Below are positions 44,979 to 54,666 of a DNA stretch of 64,000 nucleotides, in pieces. A program made the translations under genes and the position numbers. The notes under the pieces were generated by a model. That model had not been told where the DNA came from, made no database searches, and saw only the letters and a program-made list of their open reading frames with translations. Source of the DNA: Rhizobium sp. P40RR-XXII (lineage in GTDB: Bacteria > Pseudomonadota > Alphaproteobacteria > Rhizobiales > Rhizobiaceae). How positions within the stretch are numbered: the first letter of the stretch is position 1; each line of letters begins with the position of its first letter. The stretch lies in contig NZ_JABAII010000008.1 of NCBI RefSeq assembly GCF_012641405.1, forward strand, positions 1-64,000, written 5' to 3'.

Positions 44979-46004
44979 TTAGCCCCAGCACTTTGCCGTA
45001 CCTTCCTTGGTGTCGATCGACTTCAGGCCGGAAACCGGCTTGTCCGTCACCAGCGAGACGCCGGTGTCGAAGAAGGACTTGCCTTCGGTCGGCTTCGGCT
45101 TCTCGCCGCTATCGGCGAACTTCTTGATCGCCTCGACGCCGAGGGCAGCCATCATCAGCGGATACTGCTGTGACGTAGCGCCGATCACGCCTTCCTTGAC
45201 CGACTTGACGCCCGGGCAACCGCCGTCAACGGACACGATCAGAACCTGCTTTTCCAAGCCGACGGCCTTCAGGGCCTGATAGGCGCCGACAGCGGCCGGT
45301 TCGTTGATCGTATGGATGACGTTGATGCTGGAATCCTTCTGCAGGAGGTTTTCCATGGCCTTGCGGCCACCTTCCTCGTTGCCGTTGGTGACATCATGGC
45401 CGACGATGCGTGCATCGGTTTCGTCGCCGATCTTGTTCGGATCCTTCGGGTCGATGCCGAAGCCGATCATGAAGCCCTGGTCGCGCAGCACGTCGACGGA
45501 AGGCTGCGACGGCGTCAGGTCGAGGAAGCCGATCTTGGCGTCCTTGGCCTTGGCGCCCAGCGTCTTGTTGGCCCATTCGCCGATCAGCTTGCCGGCAAGG
45601 AGGTTGTCGGTGGCGAAAGTCGCGTCGGCAGCGTCAGCCGGTTCCAGAGGCGTGTCGAGCGCAATGACCAGCAGGCCGGCATCGCGTGCCTTTTTGACCG
45701 AGGAAACGATGCCCTTCGTGTCGGAAGCGGTGATCAGAATACCCTTGGCGCCGCTGGCGATGCAGCTTTCGATGGCGGCAACCTGGCTTTCGCTGTCACC
45801 GTCGATCTTGCCGGCATAGGACTTCAGCGTCACACCGAGTTCCTTGGCCTTGGCGGTCGCGCCTTCCTTCATCTTGACGAAGAAGGGATTGGTATCGGTC
45901 TTGGTGATGAGGCAGGCGGATACGCCGGCAGCCTTGGCGGGTGCGGCGAAGGCAACACCGATCGCAAGAGCGGCGAGCGCGGCGGAAATAACAGATTTCT
46001 TCAT
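44979..46004 (-). CDS. frcB: Periplasmic fructose-binding protein
   Basis: 341-residue sugar-binding protein with signal peptide [20 protein letters not shown] and cleavage near AKA. Ligand-side features: [37 protein letters not shown], and [15 protein letters not shown]. Family is RbsB/XylF type; assignment to fructose rests on the order frcB-frcC-frcA-frcK with the ROK regulator divergent. ATG 46004 follows AGGATTGA. Confidence 0.92.
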   Translation of the reverse strand: MKKSVISAALAALAIGVAFAAPAKAAGVSACLITKTDTNPFFVKMKEGATAKAKELGVTLKSYAGKIDGDSESQVAAIESCIASGAKGILITASDTKGIVSSVKKARDAGLLVIALDTPLEPADAADATFATDNLLAGKLIGEWANKTLGAKAKDAKIGFLDLTPSQPSVDVLRDQGFMIGFGIDPKDPNKIGDETDARIVGHDVTNGNEEGGRKAMENLLQKDSSINVIHTINEPAAVGAYQALKAVGLEKQVLIVSVDGGCPGVKSVKEGVIGATSQQYPLMMAALGVEAIKKFADSGEKPKPTEGKSFFDTGVSLVTDKPVSGLKSIDTKEGTAKCWG

Positions 46005-46183
46005 TCAATCCTCCCGATGTTTGAAAGGCCGGACTGTCCGGCAATCACGGAGCGGAGCCCGGCGTGGAGATGCGCAATGCCTGTCGGATTATTTTCGGTG
46101 GACCTCCTCCAAGGCCATATACGCATCCTCAACGCTCATATCTGAGCCTAAAGATTTCAGCCTGTCAATAAATAAATCGGATT

Positions 46184-46196
46184 GAATTATTAATTC
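46184..46196. promoter_or_regulatory. Palindrome in the frcB/frcR intergenic region
   Basis: GAATTA-T-TAATTC, a perfect 13-base dyad within the 245-base divergent gap, in AT-rich DNA between the two starts. A candidate operator of the ROK regulator encoded from 46251. Confidence 0.5.
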
Positions 46197-46250
46197 GATG
46201 TGGCATTCTGGAAAAAAATAAGGCATGGCCATGATGGAAGGAGCAGGCTC

Positions 46251-47498
46251 ATGTCTCTCGTGCACGACCCTGAGGAAACACCCACAGCACCGGCGATTCT
46301 CGACCCCAGCGGGGGCGCGAACCAGCTCGGCGTGCGCGCCCATAACGAACGGCTCGTCCTGTCGCTCGTGCGTCGTCATAGCGCGCTTTCGAAGGCCGAT
46401 ATCGCCAGGCGCAGCGGGCTTTCGGCACAGACCGTTTCCGTCATCATGCGGGAGCTGGAAAAGGATGGGCTGCTGTCTCGCGACGCACCCGTTCGCGGGC
46501 GCGTCGGACAGCCATCCACTCCCATGCGCCTCAACCCTGACGCGGTGCTCTCCTTCGGCGTCAAGATCGGCCGGCGCAGCGCCGATCTCGTGCTGATGGA
46601 TTTCGTCGGCAGCATCAGGATGCAGGTTCATCAAACCTATCCCTACCCCCTGCCGCAGGACATCATCGCCTTCGTCACGGCCGGCGTTCGGGAGCTGGAG
46701 GGGCGCCTCAACGAGGACCAGCGGCGGAAAATCGCAGGGATCGGCGTCGCCGCGCCGTTCGAATTGTGGAACTGGGCCGAACAGGTCGGATCGCCGCCCG
46801 GGGCTATGGACGCATGGCGCGGCTTCGACCTGCGGGCCGAAATCGCTTCGCGCGCGCCCTACCCCGTGATGCTGCAGAACGATGCCACCAGCGCCTGCGG
46901 CGCCGAACTCGTCTTTGGCGTCGGCCCACGCTATCCGGATTTCGTCTATTTCTTCATCGGTTCCTTTCTCGGCGGCGGCATCGTTCTCAATTCATCGACC
47001 TTCGTCGGCCGGACCGGCACGGCCGGCGCGCTCGGCCCGCTGCCCGTGCGCGGCCGCAATGGCGAGAACCGCCAGCTTCTGGAAATCGCCTCAATCTTCG
47101 TGCTCGAGAACCTTCTGCGCGATCATGGCTTCGACCCGCGCCCCCTCTGGTATTCGGCGGACAATTGGATCGACTTCGGCGAGCCGCTGGAAATCTGGAT
47201 CCAGGATACGGCCAAGGCCTTGGCGCAGGCGATCGTCGCGGCCGCCTCGGTCATCGATTTCAGCGCCGCCGTCATCGACGGCGGTTTCCCCGATTGGGTG
47301 CGGGAACGCGTCGTGCGCGCGACCATCAGGGCGGCGGCCGAGCTCGATCTGCAGGGTGTCGTCATGCCGGAGATCATCGAGGGGGCCGTCGGGCCGCAGG
47401 CACGCGCCATCGGCGCCGCCAGCCTGCCGATCTTCGCGCGCTACCTGATCGACCAGAACGTTCTTTTCAAGGAGATTGAGCATGCTGAAGGGCATTGA
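46251..47498 (+). CDS. frcR: ROK family transcriptional regulator of the fructose locus
   Basis: 415-residue repressor-type protein. The N-terminal winged helix is at about 30-85 (SKADIARRSGLSAQTVSVIMRELEKDGLL), followed by the ROK sugar-kinase-like domain with NDATSACGAELVFG near 200 and GSFLGGGIVLNSS. No clear catalytic aspartate-kinase activity is needed for regulation. AAGGAG precedes the ATG at 46251. It overlaps the mutarotase gene by 17 bases and is divergent from frcB, as expected for FrcR. Confidence 0.88.
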   Translation: MSLVHDPEETPTAPAILDPSGGANQLGVRAHNERLVLSLVRRHSALSKADIARRSGLSAQTVSVIMRELEKDGLLSRDAPVRGRVGQPSTPMRLNPDAVLSFGVKIGRRSADLVLMDFVGSIRMQVHQTYPYPLPQDIIAFVTAGVRELEGRLNEDQRRKIAGIGVAAPFELWNWAEQVGSPPGAMDAWRGFDLRAEIASRAPYPVMLQNDATSACGAELVFGVGPRYPDFVYFFIGSFLGGGIVLNSSTFVGRTGTAGALGPLPVRGRNGENRQLLEIASIFVLENLLRDHGFDPRPLWYSADNWIDFGEPLEIWIQDTAKALAQAIVAAASVIDFSAAVIDGGFPDWVRERVVRATIRAAAELDLQGVVMPEIIEGAVGPQARAIGAASLPIFARYLIDQNVLFKEIEHAEGH

Positions 47499-47916
47499 CC
47501 CGCTGTTGAGCCCAGAGCTGCTGGCGACGCTGCGCGCCATGGGCCATGGCGACGAAATCGCCCTTGTCGATGGCAACTATCCCGGCCTTGAGCATGGGCG
47601 CCGCCTCATCCGTCTCGACGGCCACGGCGTCATCCCCGTGCTCGATGCCGTGCTGAGCGTGCTGCCGATCGACGATTTCGTACCGCAGGCGATTTTCCGC
47701 GCGACCGTCCGTCAGGACCGCGACGCCGTCGATCCCGTCCATGCCGAAATGATTGAGTGCTGCGCCCGGCATGTGCCCGAGATCAAGGTCGTGCCGCTGC
47801 TGCCGGCGGAATTCTATGAGCGGGTGCAGCAGGCACATGCGCTGATACAGACCAGCGAGCCGCGGCTCTATGGGAATATCATTCTGCGCAAGGGTGTGAT
47901 TTATCCGAAGGGGTAG
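47482..47916 (+). CDS. RbsD/FucU-type sugar mutarotase
   Basis: 144-residue RbsD/FucU family protein, which interconverts anomers or pyranose/furanose forms of a sugar. Signs are GHGDEIALVDGNYPG (catalytic histidine H22), VLDAVLSVLPIDDF and the C-terminal YGNIILRKGVI with the conserved tyrosine. AAGGAG before ATG 47482 fixes the start; the ROK gene stop lies 17 bases inside. Encoded with the fructose regulator, it probably handles fructose forms taken in by FrcBCA. Confidence 0.88.
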   Translation: MLKGIDPLLSPELLATLRAMGHGDEIALVDGNYPGLEHGRRLIRLDGHGVIPVLDAVLSVLPIDDFVPQAIFRATVRQDRDAVDPVHAEMIECCARHVPEIKVVPLLPAEFYERVQQAHALIQTSEPRLYGNIILRKGVIYPKG

Positions 47917-47922
47917 GAAAGT

Positions 47923-48078
47923 GCCCCTCATCCGGCCTGCCGGCCACCTTCTCCCCGCAAGCGGGGCGAAGGGGATGGACGCACCTACAGCCTCCCTTCC
48001 AGCAATTTACTTAGACGAGCATGCGGAACTAATCCCCTCTCCCCGCATGCGGGGAGAGGGTTAGGGTGAGGGGCAAAA
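47923..48078. repeat. RIME-type Rhizobium intergenic element
   Basis: CCCCTCATCCGGCCTGCCGG at the left and GGGTTAGGGTGAGGGGCAAA at the right are inverted ends; inside are TTCTCCCCGCAAGCGGGGCGAA and CTCTCCCCGCATGCGGGGAGAG hairpins. This is the pattern of the RIME repeats known from Rhizobium. It lies between the convergent mutarotase and proline racemase-like genes. Confidence 0.88.
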
Positions 48079-48110
48079 CTCTCCATACGACGGGAGTCGA
48101 TTGCCCTCTC

Positions 48111-49148
48111 TCAAATCTCCCCCGCAGAAGGCCCCCAGACATCCGTCATGGCAAAACCTTCCGCCATGGGATCGAAGGGATCGAGCGCCACCTGGCTCAT
48201 ACCGAAGGTGAAGCCGCGGCCGGTGATCGTCGGGATGATCGCCGGCTTGCCGGCGACCTCGGTCACCGCCTGCAGGCCGACTTCGAACTCCGAACCGATG
48301 ATCGAGCGGGACTTGAAGACATCGCCGACCTTGGCCTTGCCACGTGCATATAGCGTCGCCAGATTGGCGGAATTGCCGGTGCCGCAAGGCGAGCGGTCGG
48401 CGCGGCCGGGCCACATGGTCGTGCAGGTGCGGATGGCGCCATCGGCATCGATGTCGCGGAACATCACATAGGCCACGCCCGAAATTGCAGAAATTTCCGG
48501 GTGAACCACGGTCATCGCCCGATTGATCGCATCCTTGATAATCATGCCGGCCTGAACCAAGGCAGCGGCATTCGCCTTTTCGATCGTCAAGCCGATCTGG
48601 CCGACATCGACAAGCCCATAGAAGATGCCGCCATAGCAGAGATCGAGCTTGATCCTGCCCCATTGCGGCGTATCGAGCTCGACATCCAGCTCGTGGACGA
48701 AGGACGGCACCATGGTCAGCCGCACCTTCTCGCAGCGGCCGTCGCGGCAGGTCGCCGTGGCGCGGACGAGACCAGCCGCCGTATCGAGCGTGACGACCGT
48801 CTCCGGTTCCTTCATCTCGACGATGCCGGATTCGAGCAGTGCCGTGGTCACGCAGATGGAATTCGAACCGGAGCTCGCATGCGCCTGATCAGGCTGCAGA
48901 ATGATGAAGCCGGCATCGGCCTCCGGATGCTTGGCCGGCAGCAGCAGGTTGACGGAACCGATCGGCGCGCCGCGCGGCTCCAGCACGAGGAAGCGGCGCA
49001 ACTCCTGGCCCTTCGGATCGGTATTCAGACAATGCAGCTGTTCGGCTATGCTGTTGCCCGGGATCTTCGGCACACCGCCAATGGCAACCTTGCCGATTTC
49101 CCCTTCGCAGTGAACATCCAGCAGCTGGATCGTGCGCTTCCATCTCAT
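48111..49148 (-). CDS. Proline racemase superfamily enzyme, Ser/Cys type
   Basis: 345 residues, matching the hydroxyproline epimerase / proline racemase / 3-hydroxyproline dehydratase superfamily. The second catalytic cysteine is present (C255 in ADRSPCGTGNSA), but the first position, normally Cys in MCGHG, is serine (S93 in ASSGSNSICV). So it belongs to the Ser/Cys subgroup and its reaction cannot be assigned by comparison to the Cys/Cys racemases. It is 14 bases after the SDR gene in the same direction, presumably one operon. Confidence 0.85.
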   Translation of the reverse strand: MRWKRTIQLLDVHCEGEIGKVAIGGVPKIPGNSIAEQLHCLNTDPKGQELRRFLVLEPRGAPIGSVNLLLPAKHPEADAGFIILQPDQAHASSGSNSICVTTALLESGIVEMKEPETVVTLDTAAGLVRATATCRDGRCEKVRLTMVPSFVHELDVELDTPQWGRIKLDLCYGGIFYGLVDVGQIGLTIEKANAAALVQAGMIIKDAINRAMTVVHPEISAISGVAYVMFRDIDADGAIRTCTTMWPGRADRSPCGTGNSANLATLYARGKAKVGDVFKSRSIIGSEFEVGLQAVTEVAGKPAIIPTITGRGFTFGMSQVALDPFDPMAEGFAMTDVWGPSAGEI

Positions 49149-49162
49149 CTCATATGCTCCAA

Positions 49163-49873
49163 TCAGACGTGTCGCGTAATGCCGCCATCGACGCGGATAT
49201 TCTGGCCGGTAATGTAGCCGGCGCCATCCGACAGCAGGAACGCCGCCGTCTTGGCGATTTCGCTCATGAGGCCGATGCGCTTCATCGGCACCTTCTCGGC
49301 GGTTTCCGGCTTGTGGTTCAGGCTGTCGATATAGCCGGGCAGGATGCAGTTCATGCGGATATTGTCGGCCGCATAGCGATCGGAATAGAGCTTGGTGAAG
49401 GCGCTAGCCGCGGCGCGATAGGTGCAGGAGACCGGGAAGACCAGCGACGGCTCGTAGGCGGCAAAGGTGGTGATGTTGACGAAGGCGCCCTTGCCCTGCT
49501 TCAGCATGACCGGCGTCACCAGCCTTGCCATGCGCACGAGCGACAGGATCATCATATCGGAGCCAAGCGTCCAGCTTTCGTCCGAGATATCGAGCAGATC
49601 GCCCTTCGGCGGATGGCCGGTATGGTTGACTACGGCGTCGATACGGCCATAGCTCTTCATCGTCAGATCGAAGATTGCCTGGATATCCTCGGCCTTTTCC
49701 GCCACACCGCGCGAGGCGACGCCGCCGAGTTCGGCCGCCAGCGTCTCGCAGCTCTCCGACGGCGACATCAGCGCCAGACGATAGCCATTGGCGGCAAGCT
49801 CCCGGGCGATCGCTTCACCCATGCCGCGGCCACCGCCGGTGATCAATGCAACAGGCTTTTCGATATCGGACAT
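49163..49873 (-). CDS. Short-chain dehydrogenase-like protein lacking the YxxxK lysine
   Basis: 236-residue Rossmann protein. The cofactor loop TGGGRGMGEAIA is intact (12-23) and the C-terminal GYITGQNIRVDGG is typical of SDRs. But the NNAG motif reads NHTG, and the active-site tyrosine Y152 is followed by R-A-A-A, so the catalytic lysine at +4 is alanine (A156). It may be a non-catalytic or differently acting member. Cotranscribed with the proline racemase-like gene. Confidence 0.85.
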   Translation of the reverse strand: MSDIEKPVALITGGGRGMGEAIARELAANGYRLALMSPSESCETLAAELGGVASRGVAEKAEDIQAIFDLTMKSYGRIDAVVNHTGHPPKGDLLDISDESWTLGSDMMILSLVRMARLVTPVMLKQGKGAFVNITTFAAYEPSLVFPVSCTYRAAASAFTKLYSDRYAADNIRMNCILPGYIDSLNHKPETAEKVPMKRIGLMSEIAKTAAFLLSDGAGYITGQNIRVDGGITRHV

Positions 49874-50107
49874 TAGTTTCCTCCTGATAGCGGTTGATGC
49901 GGAACGGCGCGATGTCGACCGTGGATATCATGACAGCCATCATATCGGCCGCCGGCCGGGCTGTCGCCGCCCATGTCTGAAGCCACTCACGAATATGCCA
50001 TGCGTCAGCCGACGCGCCTCTCTGATATATCAGATCGAGCAAGGTAGCTACGGCGTTTTCAGGCGCGAGGAAGATCGCGGCGCGCTTTTGATCGCGTAAT
50101 GGCAGCG

Positions 50108-51412
50108 CTATTGCTTCAATGCTTCGCCGACATTGCTGCCGGTCGCCTCGACGCTATCGCCGAGGGAGCCGACGGTATTGCCGGCGGAAGCGCCGACGCG
50201 GCGCAGCTGCTCTCCATAGTTCTGGCGGGTGCGCGGATCGAAGATGGCAATCGGGGCGCTGACGGCAGCGCCCGCCACACTGCCGACCGTTTGCGCAGCC
50301 CCCATGGCGACGGCGCCGACCGCATCGCCGATACCGACATCGGAATCGGTGATCGTCTGACCCTCGATCAGCCGCGCTCCGATGAGCTTCACCACTTCGG
50401 GGCTTTCGGCGAACTTGCCATGGTTCAGTCCATCGCCGGTCTTGAGCTTGGTGAGATCGAGGACGGTGATGCCCTGCTTTTCCAGCTCGCTGCGATAGGG
50501 TTCGGTCGTGGGATCGATCTGGCCGAGGCGATCGATATTGCCGGAAATGCGCCTTGAGAGGGAAAGAGCGCGGTCGTCCCGCGAGACGAACAGCGTGAAA
50601 TGCGGCTTGTCCTTGCCGAGTGCTGCAAACTGTCGGCCGAAGACATCGACGTCGAGATCGGGCGATGCCAGGATGACGTTCTTGATCTTCGGCGCGACGC
50701 GGCCATTGCGGATCGCCATCTGCCGGAGAGATTCGACCGCGAGCCAACTGCCCATGGAATGCGCCATGACCGTGATGTCGCCGACGGAGGGATCGGCCGC
50801 GATGCGGCGCAGCAGCTCCTCCAGCGAATCGCGGGAATAGTTGGTGCTTTCCTTGTCATAGGCATAATCGAAGATGCTGGCGCGTGACGGCCAGGTGAAT
50901 ACGATCGGGGCGACCTCGGCATGCGAATCGTGAACGATCTGCGCGAAGCGATAGACCGCGTCCTCATAGCGGTTGTTGAAACCATGCACGAAGATCAGCA
51001 CGCGCTTGTTCTTCGGCAGCTCCGCATGCACCCAGGCGCGCCCCTCTGTTTCGCCCGCCAGCGATTTGACGCCGATGGTGACGAAATTCTTCAAGGGATT
51101 GCCGGGCAAGCGGCTCGGCCACTGAACCTGGCCGACCTTGCGATTGGCCTCGGGCGGGATTGAGACGCTGACGGCATCCACCTTCAGCCCAGGCCCGCGT
51201 TCGCCCGAAAAAAGAATTGACGGATCCTGGTCCGGCAGACGTGTCGTGGCGACGAGGAGATCGACCTTCGATGTGCCCGGCACGTTGTCGGAAACAGGCT
51301 GCATGACGCCAATCGGACGGCCGCAAGCCGCCAGGGACAAGGTTACAACCATGGCCGCAGCTCGGAAAAACGCCCTTCCCCATCGGTGCGAACCCGCCGC
51401 GCGCTGCATCAT
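50108..51412 (-). CDS. Lipoprotein with alpha/beta-hydrolase (DUF900) domain
   Basis: 434-residue protein. The signal peptide ends in a lipobox SLAACGRP, so it is probably anchored in the outer or inner membrane. The DUF900 hydrolase core shows oxyanion RVLIFVHGFNNRYEDA, the nucleophile elbow MAHSMGSW, and a C-terminal glycine/alanine tail. AAGGAAAGG precedes the paired ATGs; I use 51412. Substrate unknown; esterase-type. Divergent from the NfeR1-like RNA region. Confidence 0.82.
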   Translation of the reverse strand: MMQRAAGSHRWGRAFFRAAAMVVTLSLAACGRPIGVMQPVSDNVPGTSKVDLLVATTRLPDQDPSILFSGERGPGLKVDAVSVSIPPEANRKVGQVQWPSRLPGNPLKNFVTIGVKSLAGETEGRAWVHAELPKNKRVLIFVHGFNNRYEDAVYRFAQIVHDSHAEVAPIVFTWPSRASIFDYAYDKESTNYSRDSLEELLRRIAADPSVGDITVMAHSMGSWLAVESLRQMAIRNGRVAPKIKNVILASPDLDVDVFGRQFAALGKDKPHFTLFVSRDDRALSLSRRISGNIDRLGQIDPTTEPYRSELEKQGITVLDLTKLKTGDGLNHGKFAESPEVVKLIGARLIEGQTITDSDVGIGDAVGAVAMGAAQTVGSVAGAAVSAPIAIFDPRTRQNYGEQLRRVGASAGNTVGSLGDSVEATGSNVGEALKQ

Positions 51413-51581
51413 GCAACCTTTCCTTACCCTCAAGAATGTTGCGCCACTCTACGCATGCATGTCCACGGCGCAAGCGACTCCAGTGGTTCTTTGGCTCATG
51501 ACGCAACGCTAATTCGCGACGGCATTGCAAAGGCGCAACGCAATCGTCCGATACCGCAAGTCGATAATCCGGGCTGAAAAT

Positions 51582-51704
51582 AAAAAAAGAGCCCGATGCG
51601 GGAGGAGGATGCATCGGGCTCTTGATCCGGATTGGCAACTGGGAGGAGGAGTGTTGCCAATCATTGAAGGAGCGCTGGGAGGAGGAGATGCGCTGCCTTC
51701 GAGG
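51582..51704 (-). ncRNA. alpha-r14 (NfeR1-like) trans-acting small RNA
   Basis: The reverse strand folds into three hairpins in a row, all with CTCCTCCC-type loops: stem 51666-51675/51690-51700, stem 51630-51639/51653-51662 and a terminator stem 51589-51599/51611-51621 (11 perfect pairs) followed by seven T. Each loop exposes CCTCCTCCC, complementary to Shine-Dalgarno sequences. TTATAT at 51711-51716 gives a start near 51704, a length of about 123 bases. This is the architecture and size of the alpha-r14 family (NfeR1/Smr14C). Found by structure; no reading frame here. Confidence 0.9.
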
Positions 51705-51959
51705 GATTAGATATAACGAGAGAGCAGGGATGAACAGATCGGCTTTCGCAATGCAGCAATGCGCTGAATGCATTGCTTTCTTCGCAGATGCCGGAAATAC
51801 CGCATAGCGCCGGCATTTTTGGGGGAGAAGCGCCTATTTTGCAGTCGTTATTTACCCAAATCCCGGGATTCACATGATTGTGATCGTCGTTTTTGCATTG
51901 GAAGCCCCCGCTGATATCCGGCCGGTGAGCAATCTCCCACCGGCCGGGTGACTTTCGCC

Positions 51960-52841
51960 TCAAGCCGCCTTGAACGCCTTCTTGCCTTCGGCGTCCAGCG
52001 CGGCAAACTCCTCTTCGGAAAGAACGATATCGACCGCCGCGGTGTTTTCCTCGAGGTGCCTGACCTTGCCCGTTCCGGGGATCGGCAGCATTACCGGGCT
52101 GCGCTTCAACACCCAGGCAAGTGCGATCTGGCTCGGGGCCGCATTGTGCTTCTTTGCGATGGTGTCGAGCAGCGAGCCTTCCTTGGCAAGATCGCCGGCG
52201 GCAAGCGGGAACCACGGAATGAAGCCGATGCCGTGGTTTTCGCAATAGTCGAGCACGTCCTCGCTGGTGCGGTCGACCAGATTGTAGCGGTTCTGCACCG
52301 TCACTACCTTGAAATGCTTCGATGCGGCCTCGATGTCGGCAACGGAGACCTCGCTCAGGCCGGCATGACGGATGATGCCGTCATCCAGCAGCGACTTCAC
52401 CGCGTCGAATTGCTCGGCCGCCGGCACCTTGGGGTCGATGCGATGCAACTGCCAGAGATCGATACGCTCGACGCCGAGATTGCGCAGGCTTTTGTGCGCC
52501 TGCTGGATCAGATATTCGGGACGCCCCAAGGGCACCCATACGTTCGGACCGGTTCGGGTGAGCCCGCCTTTGGTCGCGACGACGAGACCGTGGCCGTAAG
52601 GGTGGAGCGCCTCCTTGATCAGACGTTCGGAAACGTCCGGGCCATAGGAGTCGGCCGTATCGATGAAATTGATGCCGAGTTCCGGCAGGCGCCTCAGCGT
52701 GCGGACGGCTTCGTCATGGTCTTCGGGCTCGCCCCAGATACCGGCACCGGTGATGCGCATGGCACCGAAACCGAGACGATGAACGGGGAGGTCACCGCCG
52801 ATCTTGAACTGACCGGACTTGGCTGCATCGAATGCTGACAT
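51960..52841 (-). CDS. Aldo/keto reductase
   Basis: NADPH-dependent TIM-barrel reductase of 293 residues. The catalytic tetrad is recognisable: D in [12 protein letters not shown] in the same segment, K in LVVATKGGL and H in LWQLHRIDP. The C-terminal [23 protein letters not shown] is the cofactor region. AAGGGA lies before ATG 52841. About 240 bases without recognised features separate it from the TetR gene. Substrate unknown. Confidence 0.9.
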   Translation of the reverse strand: MSAFDAAKSGQFKIGGDLPVHRLGFGAMRITGAGIWGEPEDHDEAVRTLRRLPELGINFIDTADSYGPDVSERLIKEALHPYGHGLVVATKGGLTRTGPNVWVPLGRPEYLIQQAHKSLRNLGVERIDLWQLHRIDPKVPAAEQFDAVKSLLDDGIIRHAGLSEVSVADIEAASKHFKVVTVQNRYNLVDRTSEDVLDYCENHGIGFIPWFPLAAGDLAKEGSLLDTIAKKHNAAPSQIALAWVLKRSPVMLPIPGTGKVRHLEENTAAVDIVLSEEEFAALDAEGKKAFKAA

Positions 52842-53084
52842 GATTATAGTCCCTTTTGCTGGTCTGAAATGTGCTTTGCGTTTCGGCATCCGGGGAAGAG
52901 CCGAGATTTGCCGCGCAAATCGAATTTTTCGCGAGGGAGAGAACAGGCGCCGCGACCGATACTACATGGGTCTGCATCACGACTTATGCAATGTGCGGCA
53001 GCGAGATGAACCCATACTCCGGAGCGTCCGCGCTGTATTCACGATCGCCCGGGGTCGGCACCGGCTAACCCGCTCGGATCGAGA

Positions 53085-53738
53085 TTACTTCGTGCGCGTG
53101 CGGGTCCCAGCCTGCCCGCCGAGATCGGCAAGCGCTGCCCAAAGCTCGTCGAACATGCTCTGGGCGAATTCTTCCAGCGAAACTGGCTGCCGAGCCGTGC
53201 TCCAACGCTCACCGCCGATACGCAGCATGGTGACGACCGCCGCTGCGAGAATGCTCAAGCGGAAACGCTCTTCCTCACTGCCACGCCCGCGGGCCTGCAG
53301 GGCATCCGCGAGCTTTCTTTCCAGCTTGACGTATTTCAGCTGATCACGCGCGCGGAGCGTCGGGGTATCGCTGATCAGGGCCACCAGCGCGAGGCGCTGA
53401 GGATCCGCCGTGGCGGCGCGAAGGGCAGAATGGATAGCCGCCTCGACGACCTCGAAAAGGGAGGCATCCGGCGGCTGGGCAGCCACCGCATCGATCAGCT
53501 CGCCGGAGAAGCTATCCTGCCAAGCGGTGACCACATCCTCCTTGCTGGGAAAATAATCGAAGAAGCTGCGCTTGGAGACGTCGGCGGCTTCGGTGATGTC
53601 CTCGATTGTAGTGGCATCGAAGCCACGCTCGAGAAAGAGCTTCAGGGCGACGGATTCGATGCGTTCGCGGGTCTGACGGCGCTTGCGCTCGCGCCGACCT
53701 TCCTTCACCGCGATACCGACACCCGGCTTCTCTGCCAT
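53085..53738 (-). CDS. TetR family transcriptional regulator
   Basis: 217 residues with a basic start (RRERKRRQTRERIE) and the helix-turn-helix IEDITEAADVSKRSFFDYFPSKEDV at about 41-65. The C-terminal helical domain gives no ligand. It begins 12 bases after a methyltransferase gene with which it probably forms an operon. Target unknown. Confidence 0.9.
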   Translation of the reverse strand: MAEKPGVGIAVKEGRRERKRRQTRERIESVALKLFLERGFDATTIEDITEAADVSKRSFFDYFPSKEDVVTAWQDSFSGELIDAVAAQPPDASLFEVVEAAIHSALRAATADPQRLALVALISDTPTLRARDQLKYVKLERKLADALQARGRGSEEERFRLSILAAAVVTMLRIGGERWSTARQPVSLEEFAQSMFDELWAALADLGGQAGTRTRTK

Positions 53739-53750
53739 CCACTGCCCCCG

Positions 53751-54449
53751 CTACGCATTTGCTTCCGGCCGCCCCGTATCGGCATTGCCGGCTTCCGGCA
53801 TCAATCCACTGATTCCAACGCCCTCTCTGGTGCTACGATATTTGGAACCGCCGATCGAGAGTTCCAGCGGATTTTGCCGCGATATCCTGTAGACGCCGGC
53901 GGGCGGAATGTTGCGGACCGTGCCGCCGATGCGCTTTCCCTCCAGCCCGAGACTTTCCAGGATCGACTTTTGCACGGGACAGCGCGGGCCATAGGTGAAC
54001 TGATAGAAGGCCCCTCCGGGTTTCATGGTTTCGAAGGCGCCGCCGACGATAGCCGTAACTTTCGAAGGCGGCATGGACAAAAGCGGCAAACCGCTGACGA
54101 CGGCGCCGAAGGGCGCGTCGTCGAAAAAGCCGCATTGGCCGAGCTGCGCCGCATCCATCTGCACGACGCGCGCCTCGGGAAAACGCCCGCGCAACCGAAC
54201 GGCAAATTCCTCGCCGAACTCGACGAGCGTGAGCGCGCTTTCCGGAATACCGCGCGCCAGCAACGCGCGCGTGAACACACCCGTGCCCGGCCCGAGCTCG
54301 AGGATCGGGCCATCGAGCGGCTCGATCTCCTGCGTCATCAATCTCGCCAGCCGCTCGCCCGAGGGCGCAACCGCCGCAACGCGCAGGGGATCGCTGACCC
54401 AGGAGCGGAAGAACTGCACAAAATCAGCGCATGAAGTCTTTGTCGTCAT
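53751..54449 (-). CDS. Class I SAM methyltransferase, phospholipid N-methyltransferase-like
   Basis: 232-residue protein with motif I ILELGPGTGVFTRAL (49-63). VVSGLPLLSMP near 118 and FVQFFRSW...VAAVAPSGERLA at the N-terminus resemble PmtA-type enzymes that make phosphatidylcholine precursors in rhizobia. I start at MTTKTSCADF (54449), giving family length; the frame to 54590 adds an unsupported N-terminus. Specific activity is not certain. Confidence 0.75.
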   Translation of the reverse strand: MTTKTSCADFVQFFRSWVSDPLRVAAVAPSGERLARLMTQEIEPLDGPILELGPGTGVFTRALLARGIPESALTLVEFGEEFAVRLRGRFPEARVVQMDAAQLGQCGFFDDAPFGAVVSGLPLLSMPPSKVTAIVGGAFETMKPGGAFYQFTYGPRCPVQKSILESLGLEGKRIGGTVRNIPPAGVYRISRQNPLELSIGGSKYRSTREGVGISGLMPEAGNADTGRPEANA

Positions 54450-54666
54450 TCCGCAAATCCAATCTTCGGCCACATATGGGGCGATGAGGACCGAGCAGCG
54501 TGGCAATTCAAAGGCATGCCGCGCCACTAGGCCGTCGAAACCGCTGATAATGCAGGCGTGACCGTGGATTTCACGCTTACATATTTTCATCTATTGCAAA
54601 CTTGCATTTAGTATAGAAATTACCAGATACAATGAACAATGCCAATCTCTTTACAGGAGTTTCCGC

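Noticed and set aside
54450..54590. N-terminal 47-residue extension of the methyltransferase
   Set aside because: No family similarity in the extra part; the internal ATG gives the expected length.
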